Source: JBBQWS01 sp038210415
GTDB taxonomy: Bacteria; Actinomycetota; Actinomycetes; Prado026
Assembly (NCBI GenBank): GCA_038210415.1
Contig: JBBQWS010000066.1
Coordinates: 1-15,365, forward strand
Reading direction: 5' to 3'
DNA length: 15,365 nucleotides
Numbering within the stretch: position 1 is the first letter of the stretch; each line of letters starts with the position of its first letter. The notes under the pieces are model-generated. The model was not told the DNA's origin. It saw only the letters and a program-made list of their open reading frames with translations, and did no database searches. Below are positions 7,130-13,460 of the stretch, one piece after another. Made by a program: the position numbers and the translations under genes.

Positions 7130-7149
7130 TGGACGGCGTGCGCCGTCCA
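7130..7149. promoter_or_regulatory. 20-bp near-perfect palindrome, candidate operator
   Basis: TGGACGGCG and CGCCGTCCA are perfect 9-bp inverted arms around a 2-bp centre. It lies 75 bp upstream of the ATG at 7225, a suitable place for a repressor or activator of the rightward genes. A second short palindrome, GTCCGCGGAC, lies at 7172-7181. Confidence 0.45.
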
Positions 7150-7224
7150 CAGCCGCGCGTTCGCGCGGACCGTCCGCGGACGTGGATGCCGCCAGCGTGG
7201 GTGTCGGAGCCTGGGAGGTCCCGG

Positions 7225-7620
7225 ATGGGGAACGTGCGTGTCGTGTCACCGAGGCATCCGCAGTGGAGGGTGCAGCTGGACGCACTGCTGGGAGAGCTGC
7301 ATCGGCGGCTCCTGGCCAGCGCGGTCGACCCTCAGCTCGACTCGGGTGCGGGCCTGACCATCGCAGCCGTCGACGTACGTGAGCTGCTCGACTGGATCCG
7401 CAGCACGTCTGACCGGTCAGAGTCAGTGCCGCAGCCCGCGGCGTGGAGGCCGCCTGCCGATACCGGGGCGGCGGGTCTGCTGGCTCTGGCCCGGTTCACG
7501 CTGAGCATGGTTGCCCGCACCCTGCACGCTGAGTCCGACCTGGGCCTCGATGATCTACGGCTGCTCACCGCTGTCGCACGAACGGTTCGAGGGATCGACG
7601 AGCTCCTCACCAGCGCGTGA
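7225..7620 (+). CDS. Unknown 131-aa helical protein
   Basis: I do not recognise this protein. It is predicted to be mostly helical: an amphipathic stretch (LDALLGELHRRLL, about residues 18-30), another around VDVRELLDWIRS (49-60), a Pro/Ala linker (70-82), then two more helices (LLALARFTLSMVARTL and LDDLRLLTAVARTVRGIDELL). There is no signal peptide or membrane segment, so it is probably cytosolic. The ATG at 7225 was chosen over the longer open frame starting at 6982 because GGGAGG lies 6 nt upstream and the extra N-terminal residues are Arg/Pro-rich filler from the intergenic region. Its stop overlaps the next start (GTGA), so the two are probably co-translated and act together. As the first rightward gene opposite the excisionase gene, it may belong to the early or control functions of the element. 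Confidence 0.7.
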   Translation: MGNVRVVSPRHPQWRVQLDALLGELHRRLLASAVDPQLDSGAGLTIAAVDVRELLDWIRSTSDRSESVPQPAAWRPPADTGAAGLLALARFTLSMVARTLHAESDLGLDDLRLLTAVARTVRGIDELLTSA

Positions 7621-8993
7621 GCTCGGCCTCACCCACCACCTACGGCGAGTTGATCGACACGGCACAGCGGCAGGTGGCGTGGGCAGCGGCCCAGCTGGCC
7701 ACCGACCGGATCGCGGACCGGGCCACGGCCGAGACCGCCTTCACAGCCTATCGACGGCTCCTGGTCGTCGCGGGCGAGCACCTGCTGTTCCTTGTCGGCG
7801 GCCCCCACCGCCTCGAGGGGCACGCCGCGGCTGTGGAGCCGGAGTACGTAGACCGGCCGGCTCTGCGCCTGGCCCGGGAACTGCTGGACCTGAAAGCCAC
7901 CGCCGATGACGCTCGAGCGCGAGTGAGTCGTCGCGGGCATCCGGTACGGGAGTGGACGGCAGCCGCTCGGACGCTGGGGGCAGCCCAGGACCTGGTCGCC
8001 ACCCATCACGATCCACGAGGGTGGGACCGCACCGTGTCCGCGGGGGTGCTCGAGTCCGGTGCCGCACGAGCCTACGGCTACGGAGAGATCGCCGACCTGG
8101 TGCTCGGCCTGGCGGGCAGCGACCGCGACCTCGCGTTGCGCGCGGCCCAGGCCGGGGTCCCCTGGGCGCGGACCATGCGCCGACTCCCGTCCCTGGACGT
8201 CATCGAGGCGGCGGCCCGCGAGCTCCGTCGAGAAGTGGGACTGAGAGGCGTGCCCGACGCCCGGCCCCCGCTGCGCGGCCTGTCGGTGGCACGTCCTGGT
8301 GTCCGAGTCGGTCCCCCGGACACTGAGCTGGTCGACCGGCTCTCACGACTACGTCTCGGCGCCTGGACGCTCGCGCGTCACCCACGCCACGCCAGTGCAG
8401 CAGACCTGGTCGACTACGCCGCCGCCGCAGTGATCCTGCACGCCCACGTCATCGCCCACGGCGACCAGCTCGGCATCACACCGTCACTGCTCGCCGATCT
8501 GCAGGAGCGTCGGATCGGGTGGGCGCGCCAGCATCAGGACCTGGCCGGGCTCAGCTCCGGCGTCCCGGTCACGCCCGGGTTGCGCGCCGACGTTCGGGCC
8601 CTCCCGGCTCTTGCCCAAGCCACCCTGCCGCTGACCCGAGGCGCCGCCGGCGTCCACGCCGCCGGCCAACCGCGGTGGGACCTCGACCAGACGCTGACGG
8701 CACTGGATGCCTGCACAAACATCGCGATCGCCAACGCGACCACCCTCGACGCGATCGCCAGCCGGGGGACCCTGTTCATCGACGCCCGCCAGTTGCCCGG
8801 GGATCGAGTCAGCGACGATCCCGGACTCGTCACCGCGAAGTTGGACGGTCGCCTGGTCCCAGCCGACTGCGACGACGTCACTCCCATCGTCGAGGCCTAC
8901 CAGCCGTTGGCCGAACGACGCATCGACACCTCCCCCACCGCGTCCGAGCTCGACGGAGTCGTCGCGGCACCGTCCCGCGCAGTCACCCGCTGA
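7617..8993 (+). CDS. Unknown 458-aa element-encoded protein
   Basis: I do not recognise this protein. It is a long, Ala- and Leu-rich, mainly helical soluble protein without a signal peptide or transmembrane segment. Notable stretches are an N-terminal four-helix-like region (about 1-150), a Pro/Arg-rich linker near 220-240 (ARPPLRGLSVARPGVRVG), a second helical region (about 240-400), and a tail with FIDARQLPGD and LDGRLVPADCDDV. The GTG at 7617 overlaps the stop of the preceding gene, so translation is coupled. Codon bias is strong across the whole frame, supporting a real gene. The same-strand partner upstream and the repeat array just downstream suggest a DNA- or regulation-related role, but nothing in the sequence proves one. 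Proteins of this size and composition are, as I recall, common in actinobacterial mobile elements without assigned function. Confidence 0.75.
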   Translation: MSSASPTTYGELIDTAQRQVAWAAAQLATDRIADRATAETAFTAYRRLLVVAGEHLLFLVGGPHRLEGHAAAVEPEYVDRPALRLARELLDLKATADDARARVSRRGHPVREWTAAARTLGAAQDLVATHHDPRGWDRTVSAGVLESGAARAYGYGEIADLVLGLAGSDRDLALRAAQAGVPWARTMRRLPSLDVIEAAARELRREVGLRGVPDARPPLRGLSVARPGVRVGPPDTELVDRLSRLRLGAWTLARHPRHASAADLVDYAAAAVILHAHVIAHGDQLGITPSLLADLQERRIGWARQHQDLAGLSSGVPVTPGLRADVRALPALAQATLPLTRGAAGVHAAGQPRWDLDQTLTALDACTNIAIANATTLDAIASRGTLFIDARQLPGDRVSDDPGLVTAKLDGRLVPADCDDVTPIVEAYQPLAERRIDTSPTASELDGVVAAPSRAVTR

Positions 8994-9033
8994 CACGCGT
9001 CGCTGCCCCGCCGCGAGTCGAGGGACATCGTCC

Positions 9034-9081
9034 GGAGTCCGTCACGGAGTCCGTCACCTGGTCCGTCGCGGGGTCCGTCAC
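9034..9081 (+). repeat. Four tandem 12-bp repeats (iteron-like)
   Basis: Units are GGAGTCCGTCAC (9034-9045), the same again (9046-9057), CTGGTCCGTCGC (9058-9069) and GGGGTCCGTCAC (9070-9081). The consensus is GGNGTCCGTCRC with no spacer. The array ends 121 bp upstream of the ATG at 9203. Two further units in inverted orientation follow at 9129-9152. Confidence 0.8.
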
Positions 9082-9128
9082 CCGCGTCCACCGCTGGCAT
9101 CACCGCAGGTCAGAAGCGCCGCCCGTTC

Positions 9129-9152
9129 GCGACGGACGCCGTGACGGAGTGC
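9129..9152 (-). repeat. Two inverted copies of the 12-bp repeat
   Basis: Read on the minus strand, 9152-9141 is GCACTCCGTCAC and 9140-9129 is GGCGTCCGTCGC. Both fit the consensus of the upstream direct array (10 and 12 of 12 positions). The 47 bp between the two sets leaves them facing each other, as in complex operators, partition sites or transfer origins. Confidence 0.7.
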
Positions 9153-9202
9153 CTGAGGACGCTGTTGGGGACCGGATCGGCGAGACAACGACGGAGGGAC
9201 CC

Positions 9203-10117
9203 ATGACCGCACCAGCACCGACAGAGGCGTGCACTGCCCTGACGCGCAAGGGCGCGAGCACCGACACCACCGCCCCCGCCGTCATCGTTCGCACCCGTCA
9301 CGGCCTGCTCAACCAGCTGACCGCCATCGACGTCGACGGGTGGGACAGCTCGGCCGGGACGACGCTGCTCACCTACGTCCGAGACACCGTGGTCCACCCG
9401 CAGGTCCTCGCGCTCGGGCTGGTCGGCCCGGCCGCCGAACACGCCGAAGCCACCGCGTGGGCGATGACCTGGCGAGTCCTGAGCAGCGACGGAATCCGAG
9501 ACGCATCGTCCCCCTGGGGCATCTTGTGGTCAGCTGCCCGACGCGCCGTCGCAGACGAGACCGTCGGAGCCGCCTACGGCACCAGCGGACGCACCGCCTG
9601 GCAACGCCGGGCGACCCACCGCCGTCAGGCCCGAAACGGTGGACTGGACGAAGCAGCCAGCGCGCTCCCTCCGCTCAGCTTCGACGTGCTCGCCAGCCTT
9701 GGGCACGAGCCCCCCGCCCCCCCGCTGCTCACCGTCGCGCACACCCCGCCCAGCGCCCTTCTCGACCAGGTAGCCGCATGCCTGGAAGACGCCGGATGGC
9801 CACGCGACCAAGTCGCATCGATCCTCGCCAGCGTCGCCGACCGCGTGCAGCGCCACCACGATCACGCTCGGCTGATGGGCGGCTGGCGTGCCCTGGCCAC
9901 CGACACCGGACTCCCCGGGTGGCAGGCCCGACGGCTCACGCATGTTCTGCTCGGCACCCGCGGTTGGCCCGGAATCATCGAACGGCTTGCCACCGTGGGA
10001 CTCGCCCGCACCGTCGACGAGACCGACGTCCGAACCGCGATCGATGCCACTCGCGAGGCCCGCATGACCAGCCCCGACCTGGTCGCACGGTCCTACTCCC
10101 TACGGACTGCGTCATGA
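9203..10117 (+). CDS. Unknown 304-aa protein, possibly a divergent sigma/DNA-binding protein
   Basis: I do not recognise a family with confidence. It is soluble, with no signal peptide or membrane segment. The region LLTYVRDTVVHPQV, then an Ala/Glu helix ending in WAMTWRVL, then SPWGILWSAARRAVADE (roughly residues 50-115) resembles the helix order of ECF sigma region 2, where an acidic helix and a W-x-x-LW-x-A-R-x-x-x-x-E helix are typical. The C-terminal segment LATDTGLPGWQARRLTHVLLG could be a helix-turn-helix. This is a weak visual likeness, not a match. The ATG at 9203 was chosen for GGAGGG 4 nt upstream; the alternative GTG at 9149 lacks one. Its stop overlaps the next start (ATGA). It opens what looks like a single operon reaching the Tad-like genes, just downstream of the 12-bp repeat array, so a regulatory role is plausible. 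Confidence 0.7.
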   Translation: MTAPAPTEACTALTRKGASTDTTAPAVIVRTRHGLLNQLTAIDVDGWDSSAGTTLLTYVRDTVVHPQVLALGLVGPAAEHAEATAWAMTWRVLSSDGIRDASSPWGILWSAARRAVADETVGAAYGTSGRTAWQRRATHRRQARNGGLDEAASALPPLSFDVLASLGHEPPAPPLLTVAHTPPSALLDQVAACLEDAGWPRDQVASILASVADRVQRHHDHARLMGGWRALATDTGLPGWQARRLTHVLLGTRGWPGIIERLATVGLARTVDETDVRTAIDATREARMTSPDLVARSYSLRTAS

Positions 10118-10326
10118 ATGCGACGCACCCCTCGACGGGAGGTGAACGATCACTGAACGTGACATCGCTGCTGACATGCCTGTCGCACACAGTGATTCAT
10201 CCACAGGTTCGCCACGAACCGGGTGCACGACCGGTCGCCCCGGGGTACAACGTTCGGACGACGGGGGATCACGGCCTCCGTTACGGCACCGCGTGGAGCG
10301 GTCGGCGTCGAGGCGGTGGGGAGTGA
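10114..10326 (+). CDS. Small coupled gene, 70 aa, unknown
   Basis: This is a short frame that is easy to miss. Its ATG overlaps the stop of the upstream gene (ATGA, 10114-10117) and its stop overlaps the GTG of the lipoprotein gene (GTGA, 10323-10326). Such overlaps at both ends are good evidence of translation. The product begins with a Ser/Thr-rich stretch and contains LLTCLSHTVIHPQV, similar to LLTYVRDTVVHPQV near the N-terminus of the upstream 304-aa protein (10 of 14 identical). The rest is Gly/Arg-rich with no domain. It may be a truncated duplicate of its neighbour, a small partner protein, or a leader whose translation couples the lipoprotein gene to the operon. No signal peptide or membrane segment. 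The alternative is that it is only a 209-bp gap with a decayed repeat. Confidence 0.5.
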   Translation: MNATHPSTGGERSLNVTSLLTCLSHTVIHPQVRHEPGARPVAPGYNVRTTGDHGLRYGTAWSGRRRGGGE

Positions 10327-10901
10327 ACCGACACGCGAAGACCTGGGTCGGCCGGTGGTTGGCGCCGGTCGCGATCGGCAGCGCGCTGCTTGCCGGCTGC
10401 TCCACCCAGACCGAACAGAAATTGCCCTCGACATCACCGTCATCCGCGACCACGTCTACTACGCCGACCAGGTCGATCGACCCAACCGCACCAGCTCGCG
10501 CAGCAGCACTCGCTGCGTACGCCGGATTCTGGGCGGCGAAGGTCGCGTCGCAGGCAGATCCGACGCAGCCTCCTCCGAAGGCGCTTGAGAAGTACTCGAC
10601 GGACAAGGCGCTGGCCGAGGCGCTGGCGACAGTCCTCATCCTTCGCCGGAACAAGATCCACATGCAGGGTGCGCCCACACATGCTGTGCAGGTAGTGCAA
10701 GTCCAGACCGATGACCCGACGCGCGTGACTTTGACGGACTGCCTCGACTCGTCGAAGTGGATCCCACTGTTCACCGAGACTGGGAAGTCGGCGTTGGCGC
10801 CCGGGCAGTCAGCTCGAGTGGTCGTGGAGTCTGTGGCTACGCAATACGCCGGACGCTGGGTGATCAAGTCTTCGGTCGCGTATCGAGACCGCTCATGCTG
10901 A
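10323..10901 (+). CDS. Secreted lipoprotein, unknown, NTF2-like C-terminal region possible
   Basis: A 192-residue protein with a clear lipoprotein signal: basic N-terminus (NRHAKTWVGRW), hydrophobic stretch and lipobox LAGC with Cys26 as the lipidation site. It should therefore be anchored to the outer face of the cytoplasmic membrane. A Ser/Thr/Pro linker (about 27-55) follows. The rest looks like one globular domain with a leading helix (AAYAGFWAAKV), a central strand (AVQVVQVQ) and a final strand WVIKSSVAYRD, an arrangement seen in small alpha/beta NTF2-like extracytoplasmic domains. Two further Cys (in TDCLD and at the C-terminus) could form a disulfide. The GTG at 10323 overlaps the stop of the small upstream gene; a GAGG is present about 10 nt upstream. 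Its end overlaps the next start by 7 bases. Context suggests a structural or assembly part of the Tad-like envelope apparatus. Confidence 0.8.
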   Translation: MNRHAKTWVGRWLAPVAIGSALLAGCSTQTEQKLPSTSPSSATTSTTPTRSIDPTAPARAAALAAYAGFWAAKVASQADPTQPPPKALEKYSTDKALAEALATVLILRRNKIHMQGAPTHAVQVVQVQTDDPTRVTLTDCLDSSKWIPLFTETGKSALAPGQSARVVVESVATQYAGRWVIKSSVAYRDRSC

Positions 10902-11815
10902 GACGAGCCCGCGCGTCACTCCTCGGCCTGCTCACGGTCGGAGTCAGTTTCGTGGCAGCAGCCCCCGCGTCCCATGCCGACACCGGCGGGGTGAGCTGCC
11001 CGCCCGAGCAACCCATTTGCGTGGTAGTCGTGACGGGACCTGGCGGCACTTCCCCAACGCCGACGCCAAGCGGGAATGGTGGAGGCGGTAGCGCGGACTG
11101 CCGAATGCCGGGCACTGGCGAGCAAGTCGCCTGCTACCTGGCCCAGTTCGGCTGGTGGAGCAACTCCCAGGGCTGCTACTTCCGGGTTGCGGACCCGCAG
11201 CCTGCGGGCACGGATCCGGTATGGGAAGGGCACTTCCCGGCGGGCCACGTCTACATCGCGACCTGCCTTGCGGCTGGTGGCACGGGTGGCGGCTGGCTCT
11301 GGTTGCCGACCCCGCCCGACGGCTTCGGTGGTGGCCCTTCGCCGGCGACGTTGGCCCAGCGGGCGCTGGACTCGATGCGCTTGGACGGTCCGGCCATCGG
11401 GATGGCCCCCGGACCCGGGAAGACGGGGTTGGTGGGGTTGCCGGTGTGGCTGTGGACGCAGGTGTCGGCCTCGACGTGGGGTCCGATCTCGGCGTCGGCG
11501 TCGATACCCGGTACGACCGTGACGGCGACGGCACGCGCTGTTCGCATCGTGTGGGACATGGGTGACGGTCACTCCGTGACGTGCACTAACCCGGGCACCC
11601 CTTACGCCACCGCGAGCGGCGGGGGCGCGTCACCGACGTGCGGCTACGTGTACACCCGTTCCTCGGCCGATCAGCCCGACCACGCCTACGCGGTGACCGC
11701 GACCACGACGTGGTCGGTGTCCTGGGTCGGTGGTGGCCAGTCTGGGGTGTTGGGCACCACCCGGGTCTCGCGCACGAGCGTGCGCATCGGTGAGCTACAA
11801 GTGCTGGTGTCCTGA
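10895..11815 (+). CDS. Secreted PKD-like domain protein
   Basis: A 306-residue exported protein. A Sec signal peptide covers residues 1-28 (basic MLRRAR, hydrophobic core, cleavage after ASHA). The mature part has a Cys-rich, Gly/Pro-rich region (Cys 35, 42, 69, 80, 94, 124) and a middle segment with GLVGLPVWLWTQV. A C-terminal beta domain carries VWDMGDGHSVTC, the core turn of PKD domains (usual form WDFGDG), plus two Cys (230, 249) likely to pair. Eight mature Cys in total would fit four disulfides. The ATG at 10895 overlaps the lipoprotein stop. The longer in-frame extension would bury the signal peptide, so it was rejected. The family probably works outside the membrane, with the lipoprotein, as part of the Tad-like machine or as an adhesin. 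The GPGKTG string is not a real P-loop in this extracellular setting. Confidence 0.85.
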   Translation: MLRRARASLLGLLTVGVSFVAAAPASHADTGGVSCPPEQPICVVVVTGPGGTSPTPTPSGNGGGGSADCRMPGTGEQVACYLAQFGWWSNSQGCYFRVADPQPAGTDPVWEGHFPAGHVYIATCLAAGGTGGGWLWLPTPPDGFGGGPSPATLAQRALDSMRLDGPAIGMAPGPGKTGLVGLPVWLWTQVSASTWGPISASASIPGTTVTATARAVRIVWDMGDGHSVTCTNPGTPYATASGGGASPTCGYVYTRSSADQPDHAYAVTATTTWSVSWVGGGQSGVLGTTRVSRTSVRIGELQVLVS

Positions 11816-11854
11816 CGTCCCTGTCGTTGTCGTCCTTCCCCTGGTGAGGTGGTC

Positions 11855-12532
11855 ATGTCCACGGTCCTCAACGGCGCCGGTTCGACGTCGACGACGCGGG
11901 CGCGCTCGATGCCGGTGCCGCCACCGGTGCGCGCCCCGCGGTCACGCCGCCGCCCCGCCCTGCTGGCGCTCGGTATCGCGCTGGTCGCAGTCGGCGCGGT
12001 CGTGGCCGTGTGGTTGGTAGGCGCTCAGGGGCAGCGGACCTCCGTGCTGATGATGGCCCGCGACGTCCCCTACGGCGCGGTGGTCACCGACGCGGACGTG
12101 ACCAGCGTCGAAGTGTCCCTGGATCCCAGCGTCTCGGTGGTCCCGACCACCGACCGTGATCGGGTCGTCGGGATGAGCGCGGCGACCACGTTGAGTGCGG
12201 GCTCGCTGGTGTCCCCGGGACAGCTCACTTCGGCCACGCCCCCCGGTCCGGGTCAGGTCCTGGTCGGGGTCGCGGTCCCTGCCGTGCGGATGCCCGCCGG
12301 TGGTCTGCTGGCCGGTGATCGGGTGCTGATCGTGGACACACCGGCGGCCGACGCGGACCCTCCGACTGGGGTGCCCGGGTCGATCGCCGCGACCGTGGTG
12401 CGGGTGGGTGCCGCGGACCTCAATGGCGTCAGCGTCGTCGACGTGACCGTCGCGCCGGGCGACGGCCCGGCGCTGGCCGCGCGGTCGGCGACCGGGCGCA
12501 TCGCGATCGTCGTGCAACCCCGGACCGGCTGA
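11855..12532 (+). CDS. SAF-domain protein, CpaB/RcpC-like
   Basis: A 225-residue membrane-anchored protein. An N-terminal basic, Pro-rich cytoplasmic segment (RAPRSRRR) precedes one transmembrane helix (about 34-57, PALLALGIALVAVGAVVAVW). After it comes a SAF domain starting at VLMMARDVPYGAVVTDADV, the typical CpaB/FlgA pattern. The remainder (LVGVAVPAVRMPAGGLLAGDRV onward) resembles the CpaB C-terminal part. In Tad systems CpaB is a periplasmic or wall-side assembly factor. In Gram-positives it probably sits on the outer face of the membrane. The ATG at 11855 has GAGG 5 nt upstream; a GTG at 11849 would add two residues. A 39-bp gap separates it from the PKD gene and a single base from the next gene, so it is in the same operon. 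Confidence 0.85.
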   Translation: MSTVLNGAGSTSTTRARSMPVPPPVRAPRSRRRPALLALGIALVAVGAVVAVWLVGAQGQRTSVLMMARDVPYGAVVTDADVTSVEVSLDPSVSVVPTTDRDRVVGMSAATTLSAGSLVSPGQLTSATPPGPGQVLVGVAVPAVRMPAGGLLAGDRVLIVDTPAADADPPTGVPGSIAATVVRVGAADLNGVSVVDVTVAPGDGPALAARSATGRIAIVVQPRTG

Positions 12533-12533
12533 G

Positions 12534-13460
12534 ATGGCCGTGATCGCGGTGTGCTCGGCGAAGGGGTCCCCGGGCGTGACGTCGACCGTGTTGGCCCTGG
12601 GTCTGATCTGGCCGCTGGACGCGGGTCGTCGCGTGCTGGTCGTGGACGGCGACCCGGCCGGAGCCGATATCGCGGCCGGCTACCTGCAGGGCCACCCGGT
12701 GCCGGGTCTGCACGGTTTCGCCACCTCCCGGACTGTCGAGGTCGGGGACGCCGTGACCGAGTCGGCGGTCGCGCTGGACGCGACTGGGGATCGGCTGGTG
12801 CTGCCCGGGTCGACCGGGCCACGGCCCGGGCTGGCGCAGGCATGGGCGCGACTGCTGCAGCTGAGTGCTGGTGGCGGCTGGGATGTGATCGTCGATGCGG
12901 GCCGCGCCGACGCCCTCGACACCGGTGACGTGGTGGTGCAGGCGGATCTGATGGTGCTGGTCGTGGCGTCCTCCCTGCGCGCGGTGGCGGCTGCCCGCCC
13001 GGTCGCTTCGCGGTTGCGCGAGGCCCGCGACACGACCGCCACGGACGGCGACTCGCTGCTCGTCGTAGTGGTCGGGGAGCGCCGCCCCTACCCCGCCGAG
13101 GAGGTCGCAGCGGCTCTCGACCTGCCACCCCTGCCGAGCATCGTCTGGGACCCAGGGTCCGCGACGGTCCTCAGCGACGGCGGCTCGGCCTCCGGGCGGT
13201 TCGCCCGCTCGGCGTTGATCCGTTCGACTGCGGTCGTCGCCCGTGACCTGGCCGACTGGGTCCGGCCCAGGAGATCGTCCTGCGGTGACCGGGTAGCGGT
13301 CACCGCGGCGCCGGTTGGGGGATCCGTCACGGAGTCGGTCGTGGAGTCCGCCGCGGTGTCGGTCGCCGGGCGGGTCGCGCAGGCCCGCAGTGCATGGTCC
13401 GGTGACGGTCGCGGTGACCGCACCGTGGGGGATGCGCGGGGACGAGGTGGGGTGTCGTGA
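12534..13460 (+). CDS. MinD/CpaE-like protein with degenerate Walker A
   Basis: A 308-residue protein of the MinD/ParA/CpaE superfamily. It starts with the usual strand and P-loop region, IAVCSAKGSPGVTSTVLALG. The deviant Walker A KGGxGK(T/S) has become KGSPGVTS: the signature Lys10 is kept but the phosphate-binding Lys is Val15. Other landmarks remain: VLVVDGDPAGADI (switch I-like, Asp40) and WDVIVDAG (Walker B-like, Asp121). It may bind nucleotide weakly or act as a scaffold, as CpaE proteins localise Tad machinery. I recall the same KGxPGVT pattern in actinobacterial relatives, so this is probably a family trait rather than a mutation. The tail from about residue 245 is a linker with a four-residue rhythm (SVTE, SVVE, SAAV, SVAG, residues 264-279). 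The ATG follows the cpaB-like stop by one base and its stop overlaps the next start (GTGA). Confidence 0.85.
   Translation: MAVIAVCSAKGSPGVTSTVLALGLIWPLDAGRRVLVVDGDPAGADIAAGYLQGHPVPGLHGFATSRTVEVGDAVTESAVALDATGDRLVLPGSTGPRPGLAQAWARLLQLSAGGGWDVIVDAGRADALDTGDVVVQADLMVLVVASSLRAVAAARPVASRLREARDTTATDGDSLLVVVVGERRPYPAEEVAAALDLPPLPSIVWDPGSATVLSDGGSASGRFARSALIRSTAVVARDLADWVRPRRSSCGDRVAVTAAPVGGSVTESVVESAAVSVAGRVAQARSAWSGDGRGDRTVGDARGRGGVS
13319..13378 (+). repeat. Degenerate 12-bp repeats in the 3' end of the MinD-like gene
   Basis: Five tandem 12-bp units, GGGATCCGTCAC, GGAGTCGGTCGT, GGAGTCCGCCGC, GGTGTCGGTCGC and CGGGCGGGTCGC, encode the four-residue pattern in the protein tail. The 14-mer TCCGTCACGGAGTC (13323-13336) is identical to 9038-9051 in the upstream array, and the orientation is the same. 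Confidence 0.6.

Larger units (their letters stand above)
6867..7224. other. Divergent intergenic control region
   Basis: This 358-bp region separates the excisionase-like gene (minus) from the unknown gene at 7225 (plus). It contains three copies of GACGCAAC, a nested inverted repeat and a 20-bp palindrome (each listed). Longer open frames crossing it on both strands have Arg/Pro-rich translations and lack ribosome sites. It probably carries divergent promoters and operators; I could not pick out convincing -35/-10 pairs. Confidence 0.6.
8994..9202. other. Gap with 12-bp repeat array upstream of the rightward operon
   Basis: This 209-bp gap is mostly occupied by repeats (listed separately) and ends in the strong GGAGGG ribosome site at 9193-9198. 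The frame of the next gene stays open through it, so a longer product is formally possible. The only in-frame start is a GTG at 9149 with no ribosome site, so I treat the gap as non-coding and probably regulatory. Confidence 0.6.

Noticed and set aside
6982..7224. N-terminal extension of the 131-aa gene
   Set aside because: The translation is Arg/Pro-rich without structure and covers the repeat-rich control region. The ATG at 7225 has a good ribosome site.
8519..9202. N-terminal extension of the 304-aa gene's open frame
   Set aside because: The first part is antiparallel-free but out of frame with the well-supported 458-aa gene, and the only late start (GTG 9149) lacks a ribosome site. The ATG at 9203 has a strong one.
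10262..10290. Further copy of the 12-bp repeat (GGCCTCCGTTAC and flanks)
   Set aside because: It matches only about 9 of 12 positions in a single unit, and chance matches at this level are expected in GC-rich DNA.
11409..11430. P-loop-like GPGKTG in the PKD-like protein
   Set aside because: The protein has a signal peptide and is exported, there is no Walker B or NTPase fold context, and the string lies in a Gly/Pro loop.
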